The notes beneath the pieces were generated by a model that was given only the letters and a program-made list of their open reading frames with translations, was not told where the DNA came from and searched no databases. From Cinnamomum chago (taxonomy: Eukaryota; Streptophyta; Magnoliopsida; Laurales; Lauraceae), in the NCBI GenBank assembly GCA_038049695.1, contig CP142454.1:13248501-13312500 (forward strand): 64,000 bases of DNA, given 5' to 3'. The first letter of the stretch is position 1. Every line of letters begins with the position of its first letter. This document shows positions 11,739 to 24,024 of the stretch, in pieces. Made by a program: the position numbers and the translations under genes.

Positions 11739-13123
11739 TTACAAACCATCGGAGTGGTGTATTTGAGAGTATTGTGTGTGAAAGGCATAGAGAATTAATC
11801 ATACGTAGCTTGATTCATAGACTGTGGGGGAACACTTTTCCTAATCGTTTGATTAAATTCACCTCATTTGGATTGTGATTGCAGTGGGGCCCAACTGTTT
11901 CTAATAGGAGAGTCAAGATTGAAGTTGCGCCCGCATGGTTGTGCCTGGAGGTCGGATTTGGTCCCACGGACCTACAGTTTGATTGAGGACATGATTGCTA
12001 ACATGATTACCACAATCCTATTCATTAATTACATTATCAATCATGTATACGAAACTTGGGTGGGACCAAATCTATGGAAGTATATTTTGAGGATATTCTA
12101 CTAGAGGAGATTGCATTCAATTTTAACAGCTCAGATGATCATTAGTAGGTGGGCCCATGGTGAGTTACACACATCGATCCCACTCCCGGGAAGCATGTGT
12201 GAGACCACTCTCAGTGGGGGCTGCCATGTCAAACGTGACGTAAATGAGGCCACATTTTGATTTTCTGGTCAAGGATTGCTGTCAATGCATGAACCTACAT
12301 ATTCCAGCCCAAAACCTAGTCCATACGGGCCAGGCCCCACCAAGATTAGGTTCCAGATTCATATTGGATCAGACTCAGGCGTTGGGATCTCATCCCATTG
12401 AAATATAATAATACATAGATCCTAATAAACACAATACAAGACAAGACAAGATAATATAGTAAGTATGTGTATGTACATCGATTCCATATGCATTATATGG
12501 AAAATGTATTACTTTTTGGTAATTGCTTGAATGGGTACGAAATGTCTTTGACGGACTCTCGTGCCTTAAACAGGTGGGCTCGGGGCTCCTATTTTCGTAT
12601 TGAGAGGGCTCGGACCCTGGTGCTTGGGTCAATCAGAACCGCACTTTAACTTGAGTCCTTCAATCTTAACCGGATCTGGACTCAGGCCCAGGTGTGTCAG
12701 ATCAGGAACAGCCCAACCCACAGCATCTGATACCAACAGCCTGCAAGTAGGCAGAGTGCAAGAACGTGCAAGTAGACTCAGCTAGCAACCTGGATCAGAC
12801 CAAGCCCGAGTTTTGCATGTTACTGCCCCGCATAAAAATTTCAATTCTGTTTGGGATGTTTAGATCTGGGGCCAAGGTATATACCACCTGGCTCACCCAG
12901 GTGCCCCATCGCCAGGCTAAGAACTCTTCAAACATTAAATATTTCCGAAGAACATAGGCAAGTCAGCCCTAAAGATGTAGATTGACAAGGGGCCTTATGT
13001 TTGAACATATCAATCCAAGGAAGAAGAATCACAAACACGCCTAGTGAATTCCAAAAACAGCTGGCTGCCTTCCCAACAGCTGGGCACATGTGAAACCAAA
13101 AGCTCAAAAACTCACACGTACAG
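11739..13123. other. Duplicated intergenic region and promoter-distal flank of copy 2
   Basis: Positions 11739-12433 are collinear with 48398-49091 and with 62117-62811. Positions 12460-13123 are collinear with 58851-59502 and with the region in front of 63497. The flank is rich in GGGCTCGG / TCAGGCCCAGG-type words shared by all GLP upstream regions. No gene. Confidence 0.6.
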
Positions 13124-13133
13124 TATATAAATG
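13124..13133 (+). promoter_or_regulatory. TATA box of germin-like copy 2 (type b)
   Basis: TATATAAATG, followed by the same CA-rich leader. Type-b promoters read AAATGCATGCCCGGCC where type a reads AAATACATGCCC. Confidence 0.7.
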
Positions 13134-13227
13134 CATGCCCGGCCATGCAAAGAAACTATCCATACAAGAACCAACACAAACACCTCTCTCCCTAATACCT
13201 ACATTCACACAAACTAACCATATATAC

Positions 13228-13854
13228 ATGGCCTCAAACACTCTCCAACATGTCCTCTTCTTCCTCCTAGCTGCATTGGCCACCACCTACATGGCACATG
13301 CAGGCGACCCTGATATCTTAACAGATTTCATCATCCCTCCAAACCTCAAAGGCACCGTCGACGGCACCTTCTTCACCTTCACAGGCATGAGGGGAATACT
13401 CGACGCCACCACGCCTACCTTCAACGTCACAAAAGCAAGCATGGCCGAACTTCCTGCCCTCAACGGGCAAAGCGTCTCCTACGCCATCCTCCGTTACCCC
13501 GCCGGTTCAGTCAACCCTCCACACACCCATCCCCGCTCGGCCGAGCTCCTCTTCCTCATCGATGGTGAGTTGGAAGTCGGCTTCGTCGACACAATTAACA
13601 AGCTCTACACTCAGACACTTCAAACTGGTGATTTGTTTGTGTTCCCAAAGGGACTTGTGCATTATCAGTATAATACTAATGCTTAATGCACTGCCACTGC
13701 GATCTCTGCCTTTGGTAGTGCAAATGCCGGCGTCGTGTCCGTCCCCAGCAGCGTCTTTACCACCGGAATTGATGATGGTATCCTTGCAAAGTCTTTCAAG
13801 ACTAATATTGGCACTATTAAGAAGATCAAGGCTGGTCTTAAACCAAAGCCCTGA
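13228..13854 (+). pseudogene. Germin-like protein copy 2 (type b), in-frame stop
   Basis: Closely similar to copy 1. The leader peptide reads MASNTLQHVLFFLLAALATT and the mature start is GDPDILTDFIIPPNL. The frame is open for 152 codons to a TAA at 13684-13686, just after box 2 (HYQYNTNA). Other copies read AATTGC or AATTAC there; this one has TAATGC, with no net length change. Beyond the stop the frame continues intact to the normal end (PKP, stop 13852-13854). Both metal boxes precede the stop, but the C-terminal third of the cupin would be missing. Probably a recent pseudogene; a short product cannot be excluded. Confidence 0.85.
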
Positions 13855-14134
13855 GCTTGATTTTTCCTTGTCACATTTGTGGTGAACCATGGAGTTCTTA
13901 GTTGTTGATTTCATGTCCTGAAGGGAGTGGTAGCTCCCAGTTGTTATGTTCAATATTGTCCGGATTGACTACCGTTTATGTACTGATGCATGTTTTTAAG
14001 TTAATCTGTCTTAAAAGAATTTCCTGGGGCCAGTCCTATAAATCCATTATAAGTAGGAAATCCAATATAAGTAGGGCCCACTCTAAAACACAAGCAGCTT
14101 AAAATCCTTAAACCCCACCATGTATAGTACTTTA

Positions 14135-14175
14135 GGGCCCGTTTGGAAATTAACTAATACAGTGTAGTTAAGTAA
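14135..14175 (+). repeat. Left terminal inverted repeat of the 13.2-kb Harbinger
   Basis: First 11 bases GGGCCCGTTTG are identical to the right end. The next 30 match at about 20 positions, including TATAG/CAGTG..GTTAAGTA-like words. TTA precedes it at 14132-14134. Confidence 0.8.
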
Positions 14176-16186
14176 ACCGAGGTACCATATGGTAAAAGAA
14201 GGTTATTTCTGGGAGCTTCCTGTGCCGTACATCCCTTGACTTCATACGTTTGGAATACCATGTAATTGGTGCACTACAGCCTAAAAAGGTACCCAGAAGC
14301 TTCCTACCCAAACAGCAGGATGTACGGGAGCGGTTTGGTACAAAAAGAATGAAACCCACCCGCACATGACAGATCCAAATAAAAAGGAAAATCTAAGTGG
14401 GCCATCACTTCTTTCTTTATAAAGTTCGGTTGACATGGATAATGACAATCTGCAACTATGTGGACCCAAACCCAACTTAGATTAAAAAACCAAAAAGTCA
14501 TTCTACATAAAAGGGTCCAAACGACGATAACTTCGATTGCATGTAGTCATCCCTTTTCTCTTTACACTGTAACCCTTGTTGGCGCCAAAGTTTCTTCTCC
14601 TTGGAGGGAGAGAGAGGGCACTTCTCCGGCGAGGTGAACAGGATGTAAGTGGGCGCTACACTGTGACAGTTTTTACCATATCTCTCCGACAGATCGTAAA
14701 GGCCCAGAAATTGTAGACGCAGCGATCCAACCTGTCCTACACTCATTATCATCGCACGCAGCGTCTACCGACGGCGACGGTTTCCTCTCCGAAGGTACGT
14801 TTTATCGCATTCACCTCTTGCTTCGGATTTAATTGGAGACCTATTTATGGTAAAAGGATATACCTATGCTACTATCGTCAAGAAGATTGTGTGAAAAAAT
14901 GGGGCTACTCTGATCTTTATCAGCCCATATCCAACGATCTTGATGCCACCGTAGAAAACTTCTGACCAATTTCTGGTATTTGAGTTTTGTTGATACAAGA
15001 TTCATATTTTGACCTCTTTTTTTTTCCCCTGGCCCTTATAATGATTTTATTATTTCATATAAAGTTCATTTTATTTCATATTAAATTATTCTGAATCTTT
15101 ATTGGGATTGTGGTATGAAAATGAAATGCCATTGAAATGGTTCATCACGAAGAACTATAACTCCAGAACTGAATTTGTACATTTTTTTTTTGTAAGTTCA
15201 TTTCATATGTATTTCGGTTTTTATAGTCTTCCTCGTTAGATGGATTGTTTGTATTTAAAAAACTTGCAACCAGGGTTTTTCAACCTGTGGGTGTCATGAT
15301 AAATGGATTCTTCTCCAAGGGTAGTGCAATCCGAAATGGGATTCTGTTCTTGCATGTTACCATCATTGTACAATATGTTGAGCTTGTTTGGGTACGAAAA
15401 GAGCAATAGGATCTTTCCTGTTATTTGCCATATCCAAGTATCTTTACTTCTCACCATCTGATTCACAGTTTCAGTATAAATGTGAAAATGAATAATGTCT
15501 AAGATTTCTTAATCGTATTCTTTTTATCGAATGGTCAATCTTATAGTTTTACCAACTCCCACAAGCGGATCAAAATACTAGGAGTTACTGTATATCGGGA
15601 GGTGTCTACTATAATTGTCTTGGATCTACTGTGGAGTTCCAATCATTCAAATCAAAATTCCTCTAAGTCCCATAGTGGGCAAACAGCTCAACAGAAGCAT
15701 CTGCATTGCATCCTCTAAAAGATAGGCCATAATGCCAGACAAACTTCAAGTGATTGTCTAACTCAACAGCCTGGAATAGAAACCATGAATGGAAAACACA
15801 CGGTACACCTGCACTGGAAACAGAACCAATTTAGCTGCCAAATAATATTCTCTAAACTGACAAATCCATGTAATACATATCTCAGGAAGCAAGAATCTCT
15901 CTCTTGCCTCATGACAGATTGGTTTTTTCTTCTCACTTTTCTTAAAACAGCTGGAAGCATCCACCCACTAATCCCACATTAACATATCTATCTATGTCCC
16001 TATGTAGGTTTTAATATAACAAATAAATGTGTTACAGGTAAACTAACAGAACAATAAATAAATAGGGGCAGTAAATCAGTGCGATTTCCATGTAACACCA
16101 ACAGAGCAAACTTGCCCTTCAGACATACACTGTAGGAAGTTAGTCTCAACCATGGATAAACAGAGCAACAACACCCACAACACCCA
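14176..16186. other. Left arm of the Harbinger, no coding gene seen
   Basis: Contains a GC-richer segment (14740-14800) ending in GAAG|GTACGT, which could be a non-coding first exon of the downstream protease gene (speculative). The rest is AT-rich with no conserved frame. Confidence 0.4.
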
Positions 16187-16836
16187 TCAAACCTTGTCAA
16201 ACACAATGATGGTGGGTGGATACACAAGTATTGTTGCTGTTTTACCGGTCATGACCCCAGTCCCTTCCCCTTGAAAAAATCCATTTGGGTTCATTGCTGC
16301 TGCTCTAGGCAGCCCCTGCACCCTCGAGATATTCCCCATATCTCCCACTGTAATATACCTCAACTGAGCCATCTGAGGAGCCATATGATGACTCATTTGA
16401 AGACCCATGTGACCACCAACCATTGGATGCATCATAGCGATTTGGGGCTCGTTCCCAGGGCCAGCCAAATCGATGTCGTGAAAGCCAAATCCCATGTTCA
16501 TGGTGTGACCCCACATCATGGGAATTGGGTGCACCACCCACACCACCTTGAATGCCTGAATATAGTGGTGACCATTGTTGACTTCACCATTGGCATTGGG
16601 GGCATTCTTGTTGTTACCATCACCAAATCCACAAGCTGTTTTGAGATTTTTTTGGTCCAGGTGTTTTTCGCCCAACTCATGTGTTGATGACCCCCCCTAC
16701 TGTTTTTGTTGATCTCCACCATTGTTTCCACACCCTTCTCTCTACTATTGCCATTCTTACCATCATTGTTCATTCCCACACCCTTGTTATGTAAATGCAC
16801 ATCAGCAGTTACTATTCTTGGCATTCCCACCAACAA
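16187..16836 (-). pseudogene. Fragment resembling a heavy-metal-associated isoprenylated plant protein (HIPP)
   Basis: The minus-strand frame 16675-16187 gives a Met/His/Gly-rich peptide with PMVGGHMGLQMSHHMAPQM, then VGDMGNISRVQGLPRAAAM, then NPNGFFQG. This closely recalls the low-complexity C-terminal half of HIPP32-36-type proteins (..QMGNIPAVQGLPA..MN..GYFQG). The Asn/Lys/Gly-rich part lies in another frame upstream (16836-16670), so at least one frameshift separates them. The heavy-metal-associated domain and the C-terminal CaaX prenylation box are both absent. It is most likely a host-gene piece captured by the transposon. Family assignment rests on composition plus the short VQGLP block and is moderate. 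Confidence 0.45.
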
Positions 16837-17481
16837 TATTACCTACTAGTCTAAAATTGATTGGAGATTGAAGACAGATAACCTATATTTGCAGATCAGT
16901 CTGCAAACCAGCTGCTTCCCATATCCAGGTTATTTCATTGTCAGAATTGCAGGTTATGAAAGAATGGAAAGATGTTATCGCTACTTTCTGTGGTAATATG
17001 GTAGAAAGCTGCTGAAACGTAAAACAAGGAGAGCACCACAGTTCAGTTTTGCTATGCAAGACTGTGACCTTAGCCTATATTTATGAGTATGGAGTACTTA
17101 ACAGAAAATGGAGTGTAGGATTTTCTTTAATTGCTGTAAATGGCAGTGCGACATTATTATTTTGTGAGATTTACATGACACGCTCTTGTGAATCCCTATC
17201 TCTCTATCACTAGATGACACGTGACTGATGAACATCTCTTTATATGGCTAAATTCAGAACTATGAACAAGTATTTTGATGTCATGTGATTTAGAATTCAA
17301 TTTTATTCGTTCTTCACATTGTTATCAGGGATACTTTCGCTCTATAATATTTTCATTCATTTGCAAAACAAGTTGAGCAGGTGTATTATCTAATACTGTT
17401 CTTTGTAATGATGGTCCAGGTCTTCGGATATAATACAGAAAGACTGGCAAAGTGAGGTGCAATATAATATTGCGATCAGAT
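16837..17481. other. Putative promoter/5' region of the mobile-domain protease gene
   Basis: No coding frame of note. TTATATGGCT at 17240 lies about 240 bp before the ATG at 17482 and could serve as TATA element, without further support. Confidence 0.3.
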
Positions 17482-20400
17482 ATGGACCCATTTACAGCTC
17501 TGGGATCAAATGACACCTTGTTATATGACGAGGCAAACCATATTTCCTCAAAGTTGCTGCAAGGGGAGGTATTGTACCACACTAACTTTGCATACATGAT
17601 TGAGACATTCAATTTTTAATTGATACATGGTTGGAAATTAACAATCCCCAATTCGGTCTACATGCAGGACATACAGCAGGTACGTCTAATCACATTGGAG
17701 CCAAAGGGTGATTTGTGGCAGATAACACCAAAGGTCAACGAGTATGTGCGGCGGACGGGACTACAACATCTCGCCAAACTAAAAAAAGGAAAGATAGACA
17801 TGGCGTTGATCAATGCCCTAATAGAACGTTGGAGGCCGGAAACCAACACTTTTCATTTGGGTGGAGGTGAGATGACAATTACGCTAGAGGACATGTCATA
17901 TCTATATGGATTACCAGTAGATGGCAAAGCCGTGACCGGCCCTGTTTGGTCGACACGATCAAAACTTGAGGAAACAGTACTAAATTTGCTCGGAGTAAAG
18001 GTTGATACGTCTGCGTATTTGAGGGGTGGGCAATTGAGTTTGCCTTGGATACAAAAGAAATTCAGCAATATGCCATCAAGACCCACTGCTATAGAGGAGA
18101 TCAGATATGCAAGGGCGTACTTGTTTTGTTTGGTAGCGTCGCAGCTATCGACAAATAACGCCGGGGCACGTGGGCACGGTTATTTGTTGGAAATTTTCGC
18201 AGACTTTGAACGATATGCGTGGGCTCTTGCGTGCCTAGCCTGTGTTTACCGTAGCTTGACTCGGGCTACGCAAATAAAGGACCGTCTATGTACCATCACT
18301 GGGCCCCTTCATCTGCTGCAGGTAATGGAATTAATTTATAACATCAATATGAATTTAAATGGTATGGCTCATTCATGACCTTCTGATTCTACATCCCTAC
18401 ATATACAGATATGGGCTTACTCTCGTACAGCGATCGGACGCCCTATCAGGGTAGAGTTGGCTAGAGTCCGTGTTGATTTTCCTCTGTTCAAGATGTGGCA
18501 AACTGCCTTGTCCACACACAAATGCTCCAGTACAATCCAAGAGACGCGGAATCTACTTGACAAGGCTGATGGACAGGAAGATGTAATGAACTTTCAACCA
18601 GATACTATTTGTTTGAAATAACAAATTATATTCTTCAATGGAAAATTGCACTAACATCTGGAATTTATCTTATCATGCAGTTTGAGTGGCAGCCTTACCG
18701 GCATTGGATCCTGCAGCTCAATTTGCTCGTTGACTCTCGGGACCAGCAGTTATTCCGCTGTACAACCCCATTGGTCTACTATTGGATTGTTGAGCGGCAC
18801 AATGTTGATAGGGTATACAAGCAGTTCGGACTGAGACAACCTGTGCCACCTCCATTCCATCGATGGGAGAGAATCAATGAGCGGGCATCCAAAGACACAG
18901 TTGACTATGGAGAGAAGTTCAAGAAATTTGTGGATGCATGGGAGGCCAGAGGAGACGTTGCCATGATCACAGGAGCTGACGATGGAGAGCAATGTCACGA
19001 CGAGTATTATCTCATTTGGTATCGTCAGGCGAGCGGTAGGTCTTGCGCCACAGATGAAGCTATACCACGAGCAAGAGTTGAAAATGCACTTGCCAAGGTA
19101 ATTAGTTACTGCATAGTTATATTTCGCTGGGCAATTTTTGATATAATGACTGTTTCTATTTCATTTCATGATTTAGGTCGATCTCTTCCTACAATTTGGA
19201 GCAGGATCCATCGCTCTCCTGAATCGGGAACAATCTGTCGACTTGTACGAGCAGTCCATGAGGGTCGAGCGTAAAATGCAAGAATTCAGAGAGGCGGTCA
19301 AGTCTTTCAAGGCCCTAGAGGAATTCAACCTAGCTTCTTTCATTAACGATGTTGACAACAGTGGAACTCCTACCGTACGTGTCATCTCTATGAACGACTG
19401 CACTAAACAACGATTCAGATTTTGTTCTGGATTGTCTGCACTGATCATATTGTTTCGAATGTCGCAGGGCAACAGCAGCAGTGATTGGTCCGTGGAGGAG
19501 GTTTTAAAAATTACATTCCCCACTAAGCAAAGGAAGGAAGAACCTTCAGATCGCACGGTCAGGCATCGTACTCCAGCAATCAGTACTACAACTTCGTCAT
19601 CTTCCAAGGTCAGCAAGGGCAAACGCAAATTGGGAGAGGAACGCGACACCGACGCACACATAGGAACGTCCAAATTGGAAGCGTCTGTTGAGCCGTTGGT
19701 AAGCCCCTATCCCCCTTCGTCGATGAAGGGGGCAGAACAGCCAAATCGGGAGTACCAACTGTCTAAGAATGAGCGCTCGTTGTTGGAGAAGTTTTGGAAG
19801 GAATACCAAAACGCGTATGATCATTCAACCTTCACATTTCCTTTTTATTTTTTTCCTTATATTTCACTGGATTCTAATAATACTCACAATCGAATTTGAG
19901 TGTGACTGATCTGTCCAGCCCCGACGGGATCCTTGAGTCGTGCAGCTACATCAGCGCACAGGATCTGTATTTGGTCCTACGGAGGCACTGGATCAGCACG
20001 ACGGTACGTACGCATATTTAGCGATATTTATATAGACATTTGATAGCTGCATTAACCTATTATATTCATTTTATCTGTCTTAACAAATTACAGATTATGG
20101 ACTACTGGCTCTCAATAAATAGTGGGTGTCTGCACGGAGTTCATCTATTCCCAAGCACCCTTGCGGTAAATTTTTTGTACTTTTCCATCTTGATTAACAC
20201 CACACAAGCTTGTAGGCCTGTGACTTGAGGGATTCTGTACGATTGATTTTTATATGGCAGATCATGCGGGATCGTGGATGGAGTAATGCATGCTCCGTTG
20301 CATTCAACTTCTGTCACTCTCAGTCACTTTTAGAGTTTGATGCCTTGCTCTTTTCCGTTTGGCATCAATCTCACTTCTACCTACTAGTGGCATACCCAAG

Positions 20401-20889
20401 ATTGAAGCGATGGGACTATTACAATACAATGGGATGGAGGAAGCGCCACTGGGTACAAGCACAGGCATTTGTAAGTATCCTGAAAACACGTTGCCTATGT
20501 TTGTAACCCCTTGTACATTTTTACCTCTTACAATTTGCAACTCCATCGCAGAAAGAGTATGTCTGCACTGAATTCGCATTAAGAGGATGGACGGGTACAA
20601 ATTGGGAACTACATAATGTTGCTAGTTGCCCACAGCAAGGCAACAGGTATTAATTTCATATAGAATCCACAGTGTTACTTAGTATCTGCGTACGTACACT
20701 TACTGCGATCGTGTTTAATGATTTCTTATAAACAGTGACGACTGTGGGGTGTTCGTCATGGCCATTGCTGATCACCTGGCAAGGCGTCGTGATCTCCGAT
20801 TTACACAAGCAGACATGTGGTATTTTCGCCAGAAAATAGTCATTGACATATATCATCGCCAGTTGGATAGGGCCGCTGCCCCACGATGA
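17482..20889 (+). CDS. Plant mobile domain (PMD) - Ulp1/C48 cysteine protease fusion
   Basis: Eleven exons: 17482-17568, 17668-18321, 18409-18582, 18681-19097, 19177-19374, 19468-19814, 19919-20003, 20094-20165, 20261-20470, 20552-20646, 20736-20889. All introns are GT-AG, all phases agree, and there is no stop before 20887, giving 830 residues. Residues about 30-400 are a plant mobile domain: EYVRRTGLQHLAKL, ALIERWRPETNTFHL and TLEDMSYLYGLPVDG are its signature blocks. About 445-640 is a helical then low-complexity linker with basic KGKRKLG. Residues about 655-825 are a Ulp1-like protease: His716 (SHFYLL), Asp730 (RWDYYN), Gln777 and Cys783 (PQQGNSDDCGVFV) form the expected His-Asp-Gln-Cys set. 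Ulp1 enzymes cleave SUMO or similar ubiquitin-like proteins. PMD proteins occur as host silencing factors (MAIL1/MAIN) and in transposons. Start chosen because the leader exon begins MDP, as in other PMD proteins. Substrate and role here are unknown. Confidence 0.85.
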
Positions 20890-21864
20890 AGGACCGAATA
20901 GGGTTGACCGTCTAGGCTATTAAACTCACTATTGGCTTGAAGTTGACACTGCCAAAGACAAACGGAGAATCAAAATGCAACCTATTCACACCAAGTGAAT
21001 AATCATCCAGAGGAGGTCAGGGGGGCGGTCTGTGAACAAGGAAACGCCAATTCGGCTGTTACACAATTGGATCTACTTTTATTTTTACCGTCACCCATCA
21101 AAAGATGATGTAGAAGTTGACAACTTAACTGCTGATGTTAGCGCAATTAACAGTATCAAACAACTATTCGTTGCAGTTTGTCCAAATTAAAAAGGATTGG
21201 GCCATGTCTATATGAAATCAAATGCCAGTATCCAATTTTGGGTGGTGTTTCATCTTTGGTTGCTCATAGATTATACTTGGAATTTTGCACAGGATGACTT
21301 GCTATGTGAATTTAACCAACATCCGTCACTATTGTTTAGATTGAAAACAAAAGCATCTACATTCAGTACTCAACTATTAATTAAAAAGGGGCATACATTT
21401 GGGACATACATATGGAAGCAATGTCTTAAGTTGGAAACGCACAGGTTTCCTATGATGAGTGAGGAATTAGTATCCGATTAGCCCGCACTACCTTGACATC
21501 GAAGTTAAATCCATCTTGTAGGCAACATCCTGACTAATAAGTTATTCCACCTTATACGTTAAAGCTGTCATCCAATACCCGAAAATTATATTCTATAGTA
21601 TCGTAAAACACACATATGGTGCCGTAAGATTGTCTCCAATCCCACTCATTTATCAGCTAACTAGCAACGGACGTTTGTATGAGTGAAAATATCATATTAA
21701 ACATGAGAACTGTCGAACAATTAGAAAAGCAAAAAATATTGTATTGCCAGCAACGTACGATGACGTGCGATGAATTTTCGCTACAGCATTGTCGGTAGAA
21801 ATAGTGTATTAGAACCTAAAACAAAGGACATGAATGTCCGACATCCAACGTTTGCTACATCTGA
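20890..21864. other. Spacer between convergent protease and GRF genes
   Basis: Presumed 3' UTRs of both. 21197-21481 is open on the + strand but shows no family resemblance or intron logic. Confidence 0.4.
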
Positions 21865-22349
21865 TCACAAATAAAATAGCCTAGCCAATCCTACACATAA
21901 AATGATGGAAATGAACAGGCACACATAAAACATTTTCTGCAAGTACAATTCCCAATCATGTAATTTCTTGTGAGTTTCTCGCTTCAGCTCATCGATCTGA
22001 TTTGATATATTATGCAGCTCACCGCGAATGTCTCCTTTGTGAGAAGACATTGAATTTGCATCGGAACTTTGGTCTGCTACCTTGTCTTTCCACATGAAGG
22101 CGTTGCAACCATTTCCATCCTGCAAAAAAAAATGTGAATGAACAACAGATGGGATTAGACGCCGGTTAATGCAATGGATCATGCGAATTGTCTGGGTCTG
22201 AATATATTAGAACTTACAATCCATCCTGGACAACCCCAAAACTTTCTATTTGGGTTAGTTTTTGTATGGGAGGTGAATAGCTTCATATCGCCATTCCCGC
22301 ATCTACACTTGGGTGCAATTTCAGCAGTGGAGGAGATGGAACGTGACAT
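21865..22349 (-). CDS. GRF-type zinc-finger protein with C-terminal membrane segment
   Basis: Two exons, 22218-22349 and 21865-22119, joined in phase across a GTAAGT..TTGCAG intron, giving 128 residues. A GRF zinc finger occupies residues about 14-55: PKCRCG supplies the first two Cys (15, 17), FWGCPGW the third (40), and NGCNAFMW the fourth with the following aromatic pair. Then come an acidic/polar coiled-coil-like helix (IDELKRETHKKLHDWELYLQ) and a single hydrophobic span near the C-terminus (VCLFISIILCVGLARLFYL). GRF fingers bind single-stranded nucleic acid in topoisomerase III and APE2. Small plant GRF plus membrane-tail proteins are a common family of unknown function (At4g04775-like). 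The start at 22349 is preferred over an upstream ATG at 22379 because MSRSISS.. is the usual length of leader; this is uncertain. Confidence 0.75.
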
Positions 22350-23051
22350 GTTACAGAGATTGATGTATATAGAAATCAATTATCACAGAAAGAGGTAAAT
22401 GCACTTTGTACTGTCAATTAGTCTGTGGCGTGAACCATATGCTTGCTGCCCGTACAGTTATCCAAGTCGAACCAATGCAAATGTTTAAACTGTCGGTTCA
22501 AAACCAGCTCTGTCTCTAGTTTATTGATTCTGTGAATGCAGTAAGACAGAAAGGATAAAAAAACATTATCACCCTAGCATGGAAGTTTTTTATTTTTGTT
22601 TTAGACTAATAAGTTAGAAGGCATACTGGAGAGAGGGACTGTTGTGAACTCTGCCTGTTTGCAGCAAACCAGCTCTGGTAGTTTTAACTACTGAGATGAT
22701 GGCATCGGCTTCTCCAGATATCCTGCAAATATACAATTACAGTACAAACTATGTAGACATATTATACTGCAAAAGAGAAACAAAGAACGTTTTGCTGGAC
22801 ACACATAAATTGATTCATCAGCCTTAACTGCCCTGTCAAACGAAAGGTGTTTCAATGTAAACGACAGCCTTATAAATATAACATAGATGTTCTTGCAGTT
22901 TCCCCTCATGTGAGAGAGGAATAGTTGGATAATTCAAAGTTTAACCACATGTCAATATTAATAACAGACAGTTCATGCAGATTATGGACGCAAACTGCAA
23001 TATAACCAACACACACAATAACAGCCACATAGCCCATCTCCAGGAGACTGA
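22350..23051. other. Spacer between GRF and Myb-like genes
   Basis: AT-rich, no conserved frame. It may include the GRF promoter, read on the minus strand. Confidence 0.35.
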
Positions 23052-24024
23052 TCAGAGACCGGTCTCCTTGTGCATCCGGTCCAAACGACGAAAGATCCAT
23101 GCTGATTTATCCTTAGAATGGAGGAAGGCAGTCGAACTGTCGGCACTATTGTTCAGCCACTCATGTGCAATGTCTAGATCGGCCGGAGACAGTTCTGGGA
23201 TCTTATCCAATTCTGCCCCAACAATTTCTGACAGTCGTTCCGAAGGCTCTAGCATCTTTTTTGCAACCTCTTCAATCGCGGCACTAATTTTCCCAGATGC
23301 CTGTTGGAACCCTGTCATGAAATCCGCTAAAGAGGTACCCCTTTTTACTCTCTTCCTTGATCCGGATGAACCCTCGCCACCTTTGTTGCCCATAATCATC
23401 TCCTCGATACAGTCGTCTACCCCAATTTCAGCATTACCAGAAATCGCTTGGGTGTTGGTACGTGAAACAGAGTCGTTGGTATGGCCTGCATTTTGGGATG
23501 ATCGAGCAAACTGGCCATTGGCGACGTCGCGGCCAAATATGAGAGAGAGCCTGTCGTAATCAATTGTCTTAGACCGCCATGACTGCGCATCAGGGTGTCC
23601 CTGCAATGTCATAGTATGTTTTTTACTAAGATGTCATACACAATAAAACACTGGAATTGCAAATACACACAATACGGTGGAAACCTCGAACATCATACCA
23701 CTATCCAATCCCGCCAGACCTCGTCACTGGCGATGACGTGCTTCGTTGCATTGTCAAACCCGAACCCAGATGCATTCAGCAGCTCTGTACAAATGTTGTA
23801 TTGCTTCTTCAGGTACTTGCATCTATTCCGGATTGTCCCTTCAGAAAACTTCTTCCCTGCTGTGCTCGCAGCCGTCATTGTGTTTGCAACAGACAGGTAG
23901 GCCTCATCCTTGAATCCACGGTCTCCCTTCCTCCCCATTGTTACCTGTTCCAGCATTAGTTCCAATAATAGTTCGTCGAGCTCTGCGTTGAAGACATTGT
24001 ATTTGCGCGAAGGCTTCGGTGGAA
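23052..24024 (-). CDS. Harbinger-associated Myb/SANT-like DNA-binding protein (5' end unresolved)
   Basis: Two exons recognised: 23699-24024 and 23052-23600, joined in phase. The first opens after a TTCTTGTAG acceptor, so an upstream start exon is missing from this model. Exon 1 encodes a trihelix/Myb-like fold (LDELLLELMLEQV, GKKFSEGTIRNRCKYLKKQYN, DEVWRDWI). Exon 2 continues with GHPDAQSWRSKTIDYDRLSLIFG, a basic stretch SRKRVKR and a helical C-terminus. In PIF/Harbinger elements such a second protein binds the subterminal DNA and helps the transposase reach the nucleus. Its place just downstream of the transposase on the same strand fits. No stop or frameshift interrupts the two exons. Confidence 0.8.

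Noticed and set aside
13507-13953. 148-codon frame opposite germin-like copy 2 and similar antisense frames at 46648 and 63690
   Set aside because: Antisense shadows of GC-rich germin coding sequence.
17325-17612. Minus-strand frame overlapping the first exon of the PMD-Ulp1 gene
   Set aside because: The opposite strand gives a start exon with a proper donor and in-phase junction, which explains the region better.
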